A DNA stretch of 55,274 bases from Volvariella volvacea V23 (lineage: Eukaryota; Basidiomycota; Agaricomycetes; Agaricales; Pluteaceae): positions 122,291-177,564 of the forward strand of contig KB722761.1 of NCBI GenBank assembly GCA_000349905.1, in the 5' to 3' direction. The notes below the pieces were generated by a model that saw only the letters and a program-made list of their open reading frames with translations, was not told the origin of the DNA and ran no database searches. This document shows, one piece after another, positions 48,404-55,274 of this stretch. A program made the position numbers and the translations under genes. Within the stretch, counting starts at the first letter, position 1. The number at the start of each line of letters is the position of its first letter.

Positions 48404-50590
48404 ATGTCCTCTTTGCAGACCGCAGTTTTCATCTCCTCATCCACTTCCGCTCCCACCACAACCTCTGTCACTGCCACCCCCGCATCAATCACACCCGGGC
48501 CCACATCGGGTTGCGTCAATGGCTTGCCGACGCTTCTGCCGCCCGTTCAATCACAATCACAACAGTCAATTCAGTTGCCACCCGAGCTGTACAGGGGTAT
48601 ACTACAATACACCTCTCCGAAGGATCTGTCCACGCTTTACGCTCTCAGTCTAACATGTCGCGACCTCGGGTTCGAGGCTGAAAGGATGTTGTATCAAAAT
48701 CTCGAGGTGCATCACCCGTATAGGCAGTATTTGGCGCTGAGGACGTTGTTGAAGAGTGGCTGCAAGTGGAGAGCAAAGCTCGTCAAAACCTGGAAATTCG
48801 AAGTTGGATTGATGAGGTGGAGTGAGACGTATTGTAACTCAAAGGAGATGTATGAGGGTGCGGAGGACGAGAGCCACTGCGAGGAGGGCGCTAGGAAGAG
48901 GAGCGAGAGTCAGGAGCCAAACGGGGATAGTGGAGAGGAGAACGGGCAGGGAGGGAACAGATACAGGACTAGGCAAGAACAAAGGAGATCGAGGTTGCAC
49001 AGAAGATACGCGGGACTAATCGCATCGACGGGATCTAGCTCGGCTTTGTCTTCCTTGGCGTCTTCTCCCGCTTCAAGCACGGGCTCGAGTCCTGCTACTA
49101 GTCCGACGACGATACAGAATCCGCTACACAACTTGCTCTTGACAGCGCCGATGCTGACATCCCCCATAACTCATCCTAATATTTCACCTAATTCTCCGTC
49201 TTCTGCCTCCTCTCCTCTTGGGTTCCCGTATACCCACCCGGACGCGCCCATAATAGAGGACATAACGCTCATGATCCAAACACTGAGCCAAGTCCTCCCT
49301 TACATGACGAATTTGAAGGAGTTCGTGCTCCGGCTCGGAGCGTACACGAATCATGTGCACTGCGCTATGAAGTTGGGCCAGACGCTCGCGGAATGTGAAG
49401 AGATGAGATTAGAGAGATTCATTTGGGATTTTTGGAGCGATGAGGAGGGCGTTTTGGAGTTTTTGAAGAGGCAGATTGTCGTAAAGCGAATTGAGACTCA
49501 GCCCGGGAGTGACAGTGATGCGTTGGACCTTGGCACCGGCGTTGAAGGGAATGTCGGCGAAGAACAAGGGTCAGGCGGAGCCCACGAGGACGGGAATGGA
49601 GAACAGACGCCTGTGCAAGCACAGCAACAACGGCGCGTTTCACAGAGTTGGGAGAGAATGGAGGGTGGACTGGTCGAGCTGGGGTTCCAATGGAGTAGAC
49701 CGACGACGGTGGCGAGAGTGTGGTCGAGTCTGAACCGGAATATTGGTTCCAGCGCTGTCACCACCCCCGTCGTGGCTTCGAGCCCGGAAGCCTCGTCCTC
49801 CTCGCCTCCGCCGACCCTAACGCCTCTGCATCTGCTCTTCCAAAATGTCAAGTCCTTCACTGGGAACATGAATTCTATTCGCGCCTTCTTGCCGTATCAC
49901 CGCAACATCCAAAAGTTGACCTGGATAGCCGATTCGCATGATCACATCGAGAGTGTGATGCAAAGGGATCTGATACCGCCCGCTATATCGCAGTTGATAC
50001 AAAAGCGGGTCAAGTGTTTTGTTATGGACGGCGTTCGGAAGAGGTTAGAGTTGAATGGCGGGGTGACGAGTCATCTGGGCAAGGTGGAGAGCTTGGAGTT
50101 GGTCGGATGGGATGTGGGTGTTGTTCCTTTTTCGCTTTCACGCCCTTTTGCAACTGTCGCTGATTTACCGGCTTCCCTCATTTAGCCCACCGAGACAACA
50201 GCCATCTTATCTCTTCAGAACCTCAAACAGCTCACCATCTCGACGCGCAAACAAGGCCAATTCCCTTCATTCCCTTCATCATCCCTCCCTTCTCCCGCTT
50301 CCCTTTCGTCTTTGTCTATCTCGACGTCCCCTATCACCACCACACTCAATCCCAACCCTGCAGCCACCGCCACCGTCGCCGCGGCGGCCAACACGATAAT
50401 ATTTAACTCCCAAGACCAGATCTCCCTCGTCAGGAGACTATTCAGCCAACACCCCGGATTGGAGAAAGTCAATATACACATCAAGTATATCGAGTGCCCT
50501 TCCGAGTGGTATAGGCAGTGGAAGAGGGACATGGAGGATTGGGAGATGCCGAGCGTGGTGCACAAGTCTGAGATTGATTGGGTTGAGTGA
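48404..50590 (+). CDS. F-box domain protein
   Basis: Exons 48404-50113 and 50186-50590 (72-nt intron, in phase) give 704 aa. A Ser/Thr/Pro-rich N-terminus precedes an F-box at about residues 57-100 (LPPELYRGILQYTSPKDL, then LSLTCRDLGFEAERMLYQNL). The body has scattered leucine-rich, LRR-like segments (LPYMTNLKEFVLRLGAYT, LGKVESLELVGW) interrupted by long Ser/Gly/Glu-rich low-complexity inserts. It ends in EWYRQWKRDMEDWEMP. Probably a substrate adaptor for an SCF ubiquitin ligase; substrate unknown. An in-frame GTG lies 12 nt upstream, but the ATG at 48404 is preferred. It is not closely related to the F-box protein at 31272-33393. Confidence 0.88.
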
Positions 50591-51543
50591 GGTCACAATT
50601 GCTTCTTATCCTTGCCCTTGTTTGAGCTTGCTCTACGGCTGGGAGCGATTGAAATCACCAAAAAAGTGTACGAGTCGTGCATGAGATCCTTGGGATTTTG
50701 CTTTCCAAATCTGTCTTTCGCCGTGTCTTTTTGCCAATTCCTGATTGGCCCTATCTGATGATAGTCTGTTGTGCTTTTACTTCGACCTTTCCTCTGCACA
50801 AATGTTTTTTTGATTTTTGCTTAGACATTCGCATTCGACCTTTCATCCTCGTCTTTAGCTTGGTTTTCACATTCTCCTCAGGTCTTGGCTTTCGGTTTCG
50901 TGTTGATTTCTTTTTGGTTTCTTCCGCTAGATACCTTACTATTCGTGTAACCTGCCCTAATTTTCTGGCGCTTTGCTCTGCTTTGCACTTCGTCACGATC
51001 CGTTTCGAAATTCATTGTTGATAGCCTTGCTAACCCTCCAAAACTAATGTGACTCAAGAGCTGAGCAACCCTGAGCACGTGACCGTGGACAGTCGCGACG
51101 CGACGTGACAGTTTTGTGTCTTTCATTACCTCCCGCGTGGACTCTCTCGTGATCCCACCCTCCTTACTCCAAAGTCGGTTGTATTTAACAAGCAAAAACG
51201 AAGGGGATTAACAAGATCAGGCACTTTGGCCTGCTGAACCTCCAGCGGAGACTGGGATTTGGGCATCGCTCTATTTGCACGGCCTGTTTGCTGGGTATGG
51301 AGGGCACGAAATTAAGGCAAAAATCTAGGGTGGGCAGCTATGTCGGTCTAGGTCTGAGCGAGGATGCTGCATTATTCTCAACGGATGCCCCGCCTACATC
51401 GGCTAAATCGACAACCCGTATGTCCCAATGGATGAATGTCAGGACGATGAATTCATCAACTTTATTTAGCAGCAGACCATATCCCCAATGTTTCAGCAGA
51501 TAAACTAGCATCAACTTCTGTTACACAGGCCAGAGCCACGAAG
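50591..51543. other. Intergenic region, T-rich
   Basis: About 950 nt between the F-box gene and the exonuclease gene, both on +. T-rich on the plus strand up to about 51000, consistent with a 3' UTR. No coding motif or RNA gene recognised. Confidence 0.55.
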
Positions 51544-53869
51544 ATGGAAGAGGAAGAGAGTGGGAGCGAAATCGAAATTCTCGGTCCGTTTCCGATTACA
51601 ACCTCGGGATTCGCTGCAGCGTGCAAGCGAAAGAATGCGAGACAGGGACTCAAAGCCACCAACAGTCAAAGCGAGCAAACCTCAACCGAAAGGAGTATGG
51701 CAAAGGCAGGCGTGGAGGAGATTACCTCGTCCAAGTGCAAACAGTAAGCACCTCTCTTGTGCATGAGTGCCGAATGCTGAAAGCAAGGCATGCATTCAGA
51801 ATGGCAAGCGCCTCCGGAACGAACAAGGTCATACGAACGATTTGGAGAGACAGCTCCATGCCTTTGATGAATAGCGTGGAGGGCACCCTGCTCGCACCTG
51901 CTGAACTGGCCTCAGGCACCCAGCCTATACCCGTTACTATACCCAAACCGCCTCTTCTGCCAACAACAAATACCCCAGCATCGTTTAATGGTGTAGATCA
52001 CCTAATAAGCGTAGTGCTCTCACACTATTCCACGACCGATGCTGTTAGCAGCAAGATACCCTCACCTGGTGCCAATAGTACTACAACCTCTAACCGTTCG
52101 ACTAGTAGCACCTCCAAACCACGATCCTCCAAACCTTCAAGCATCGCAGCATCCGCCAACGCGTATCAGAGGCACGTCAAAATGGCGCCTACTCATAAAT
52201 CGTTAAAAGCCTCAAGCACAGAGAGTATCATTGATGAAGGAACAAAGGTCGGTGGTCCTGAGGACATTGGTTCGGCACCCGATCCAGCTGGTGGTATGGC
52301 TACGCCTGAGGCAAGCAGTAAGCTAGGCACAGCCCTTGCACCATACTCGTATAAGGATTACAAACCCTCTCCGACGGTGGTCTATACTAGAGACGAAGGA
52401 GAGGCCAACGACTTGGCGGATATGTTAGCTCCGGGGTTAGTTCATACTGATCTCCTTCCCTCGATTTTCTAATGTGTTGTTCCATTACAGGCCCCTCGGT
52501 TTTGACATGGAGTGGAAAGTAACCTTTGCTAAAAATCATCCCCCACGAGAGCGAAGAGCCGCGGTGATCCAGATAGCGGATACCAGAGGCGTGATCTTGA
52601 TTGTCCAAGTTTCGGCTATGCAGAGTTAGTGTTATTACTGTTTCAGTGATTTCTGATTGGACGAATTGTTGCGCGTCAATAGGATTCCCGAAGAACTTGC
52701 AGGTGAATTCAAATATTCTTAACGTAGTCACCGGGCCTTAATGTATTTCAGCGCGTCATCGAATCGCCTAGTATCCCGAAAGTGGGTGCTAATATTCTCG
52801 GTAATACTGGTGCATTATCTCATTCAACTTCTTGCTAACTCCTTTGGGTGTGCAGGTGATGGCAAGAAGCTCTTTCGAGATTTTGGTATTGTTGCTTCAA
52901 ATTTGGTCGAATTGGGAGCCCTAGCTGCACAAGCTGATCCTAGAGGCAATGGAACACAGCGACCACGTAAGGCAGTCGATGTTCAGTCTCCATCGGCTGA
53001 GGGTTCTTCCCAACGCACCGAAGGGTCCAGGATAGCAAATGACGATGACGGGGACTGTTCGCAGTCCCAGTCTCAATCACAAAGTCAAAGTCAAAGTCAG
53101 TCTGCTGGAACGGACTTTGCAGTAGCTAGTGGAGGGAGGAAGGTAGTGGCCTTAGCGAAGGTATATGGTATTGACTTTTTCAACGACGCTCTCGCTGACC
53201 CGGCGATTGTGATCCAGCTAGTCGAGCGGTACTGTGGAAAGAACCTAGGGAAGGGGAAGGTTCGTATCTCCAACTGGGAGCTTAACTTGAAGGAAGATCA
53301 ACTCTTTTGTACGTACCTCCCGTGCCCTTGCCTGGGCAAACCCTCTTACAGGCGTATAGATGCAGCTAACGATGCACACTCCGGGTTGATGGTGTACACG
53401 CACCTCCTTTCCCTTGCATCATCTCACAATATCACCCTAAACCCTTCCGAATACGCAAGCTCCGTCTCTGTATCCGATTACTTTCCAAAAGGGAAAGATC
53501 ACAAATCCCTACTCCACTCCGCAGACAGAAAGTTCCCTAAAGATGATCAAGGGACGATGAGGTACCAATATCTGAGAGCGTATAGACTCTGGAGTGAGAG
53601 AGGGATGAGCCTGGATACGATGTGTAAGGAATTGAGTTTGAAGGATGATGGAGATAAGCTTAAGGCTGCAACGGTTATGTGAGTATTGTCTGTCTTTTGG
53701 TTTATTCGATATCCTCAGCCATCTTAGATCATACGTGATAAAAGCACTTGAGGTTGATCCAAGCTTACCTTTCAACCTGGAGAGCTTACGACGCCTGGTG
53801 CAGATGGAGGCCGGGGCGTGGGGGAGGCATAGAGTGTGGTTCATGAAGGTATGGGCGCAGTCGCAGTAA
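51544..53869 (+). CDS. 3'-5' exonuclease domain protein (WRN/RNase D-like, DEDDy)
   Basis: Eight exons: 51544-51743, 51800-52435, 52491-52624, 52683-52702, 52752-52800, 52856-53308, 53360-53678 and 53728-53869; phases agree, 650 aa. Catalytic residues of the DEDDy exonuclease fold are all present: Asp284 and Glu286 in GFDMEW, Asp348 in LGDGKKLFRDFG, and Tyr498/Asp502 in YAANDAHSGLMVY. This family removes nucleotides from DNA or RNA 3' ends using two metal ions; the substrate is unknown. There is no helicase domain. Residues 1-270 are Ser/Thr-rich and disordered. An insert between motifs II and III contains a (Ser-Gln)n run. Exon 4 is just 20 nt. A coding-like fragment resembling exon 2 lies downstream at about 54535-54650. 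Confidence 0.9.
53059..53103 (+). repeat. Hexanucleotide repeat encoding Ser-Gln dipeptides
   Basis: Fifteen codons alternating Ser and Gln within exon 6 of the exonuclease gene, built from TCNCAR and AGTCAA units. Mixed codons suggest an older repeat; the AGTCAA core is the most regular part. SQ clusters can be phosphorylation sites of ATM/ATR-type kinases, but this is speculative here. Confidence 0.8.
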
Positions 53870-54534
53870 AGCGCTGCTGCCGCAGTTGTTGGAGTTTTTG
53901 ATGGCTTTTAGCTGGGTGGGTCACAGACCGCCATTGTTGGAGCGCAGTTATGAAGATAGTGACTGTGCTGAGCACCTTCAATCAGAAGGTCCTCTATAAG
54001 AGTCACGTATCAAAGCATTTATTCATTTCATTTATGTGATTAACCTAACTTGGTAAATTGAACATGTAGATTGGGATGCTGTATCTCCAGGACTTCTGGT
54101 CAGATGTCGAATGACCTTGAAGTCCTCAGCTAATACTTCCGAGATAGCGCAAACTGCCGTCTCGCTTATCAGGTCTTCCTTTTGCGCTTCTTGATCGGTT
54201 CTTTCTTGCTGGGCTTTTTCTGTGAAGGCATTCTTTTAACTGATTGTTGTACCCCTCGTTACATGCAAGCGGACTCGGAGTGATCAAGCCCCGCTATACG
54301 TCTCCCGATTTCCCTGATCCATGCTAACAACTTTCGTAGACCCCGAATCGCCAACAGCTCAGACCTTTTGTATTGGAACCTATGGGGCATTAGTACGGCC
54401 CTGTCGAACATGAGTTCGGTTTGAGTCTTCACCCTTCATTGCTTCTCGGTTCTCACCCAACAACCCCAAGTTTTTAAGATGGTCGTAATTCGGAACTGCT
54501 TTTACTACCGAACGCCATGAGCGACCGTACCCCG
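53870..54534. other. Spacer downstream of the exonuclease gene
   Basis: Contains the exonuclease 3' UTR. A minus-strand frame at 54051-54232 is open for about 60 codons with protein-like composition, but two other frames are partly open there too and no start or splice partner was found. Confidence 0.45.
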
Positions 54535-54672
54535 CAACCTCAAGCTCTACTACAGCGCTGAACGGGTCCAAACCCAGATCCTCTAAGCCTTCAAGTCTAG
54601 CAGCAGCAAAGGCTACACAAGTTAAATATGCCAAGTCGACATCTATCCGTCAATCCTCAAGCCCTTGGTGGG
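54535..54672 (+). pseudogene. Relic resembling the exonuclease gene, exon 2
   Basis: The plus-strand frame reads SKPRSSKPSSLAAAKA, compared with SKPRSSKPSSIAASAN in exon 2 of the exonuclease gene (about 52116-52165). The flanking DNA is also partly alignable. The similarity ends where the transposon begins at 54675, so the fragment may have been cut off by its insertion. Low-complexity coincidence is possible because the region is Ser/Lys-rich. Confidence 0.5.
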
Positions 54673-54674
54673 TA

Positions 54675-55274
54675 CAGTGGCGAGCAAAAGTCTGCTACCC
54701 CTGTGATGTAATTATTAAAAAAGTCATAATCTATTTTTGACGAACAATCATGCACACCATTCACCACCATCTGCAAGTGATCAATGCTGACGTGAAGTGG
54801 TATGAACAAGGTAAACTATGATGAAGTGACTATGTAGATACCTGGGGTCCATTGGAAACAGAGGGTGGTACAATACATTGTGTCATCATACCTGGAGTAA
54901 GCATTATGCATGGGTAGTATAAGAGCCTGCACGAATAGCAGGCTGAATGGTATAAGATCTCATCCAGTTGCTTTACCTCAATTATACCTTAATGGCTTGC
55001 TATACCACTCCTGCCACAAAGGCCAAAATTGTCACATTGAAACAGGAGGGTTATTCTAAATGTGCTGTCTCGCATCTTGTTGGTGTTGCTACCACCACAG
55101 TCATTTGCATATTTCGCCACTACTCTGCTCATGAAGATTACACTGCCATCATGCCAAAATCAGGTCGCCCACAAAAATTCACCCCCAGATATGTAGTGCG
55201 ACTCTACTTCTTTCATCTGGCCAAGCCAACAATGTTTCCAACCTCCAGAGAAGGTATTTCCCAGAAGTGAGCCC
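54675..55274 (+). mobile_element. Tc1/mariner-type DNA transposon, 5' part, runs off the window
   Basis: The element appears to begin with CAGTGGCGAGCAAAAGT directly after a TA dinucleotide (54673-54674), the target-site signature of Tc1/mariner elements. About 320 nt further on lies a transposase start. The other end lies beyond the window, so the inverted repeat partner cannot be checked. Confidence 0.75.
54992..55274 (+). pseudogene. Tc1/mariner transposase N-terminus, frame-broken
   Basis: The frame from ATG 54992 encodes a helix-turn-helix DNA-binding domain typical of Tc1/mariner transposases: TKAKIVTLKQEGYSKCAVS, then a second helix set (VATTTVICIFRHYS) and the GRPQKFTPR linker. Near 55218-55232 the recognisable protein switches frame: the original frame ends at a TGA (55268-55270), while the +1 frame continues with NNVSNLQRRYFPEVS. 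A one-base indel is the simplest cause, so this copy is unlikely to be autonomous. The DDE catalytic domain would lie outside the window. Confidence 0.75.

Overview
The window is nuclear DNA of a filamentous basidiomycete, most likely an Agaricomycete. Almost every gene has several short GT-AG introns (usually 50-90 nt) that must be removed to join conserved protein blocks. The gene set is fungal: SET1, IRE1, JIP5, POP4, antiquitin, F-box proteins and NACHT NTPases. All exon models were built by hand from reading frame, splice signals and family knowledge; no transcript evidence was available.

Layout. 1-2061: tandem pair of isoprenylcysteine carboxyl methyltransferase (ICMT-like) genes on +, the first with a nonsense codon. 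2598-5582 (-): RING E3-ligase-like protein, sharing a 224-nt divergent promoter with a triose-phosphate/nucleotide-sugar type transporter at 5807-7795 (+). 9565-14626 (-): SET1 histone H3K4 methyltransferase in six exons. 14627-20937: a gene-poor 6.3 kb stretch. 20938-22030 (-): unrecognised 306-aa protein. 22693-25016 (-): ALDH7/antiquitin in 13 exons, one of only 11 nt. 25970-28112 (-): WD-repeat ribosome biogenesis factor JIP5. 31272-33393 (-): F-box protein. 34820-38885 (-): unfolded-protein sensor IRE1. 39905-45178 (-): tandem duplication of a NACHT NTPase gene, downstream copy intact and upstream copy decayed. 45426-46574 (-): RNase P/MRP subunit POP4. 48404-50590 (+): second F-box protein. 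51544-53869 (+): WRN/RNase D-like 3'-5' exonuclease. From 54675 to the right edge: the 5' part of a Tc1/mariner transposon with a frame-broken transposase, next to a relic resembling the exonuclease gene.

The housekeeping genes (chromatin, RNA processing, ER stress, lysine catabolism) are unrelated single genes and do not form a pathway cluster. The dynamic parts are the two tandem duplications (ICMT-like and NACHT), each with one damaged copy, and the transposon edge. The NACHT pair is the best candidate for a rapidly evolving, possibly immune-like locus. No tRNA, rRNA, CRISPR array or operon was seen.
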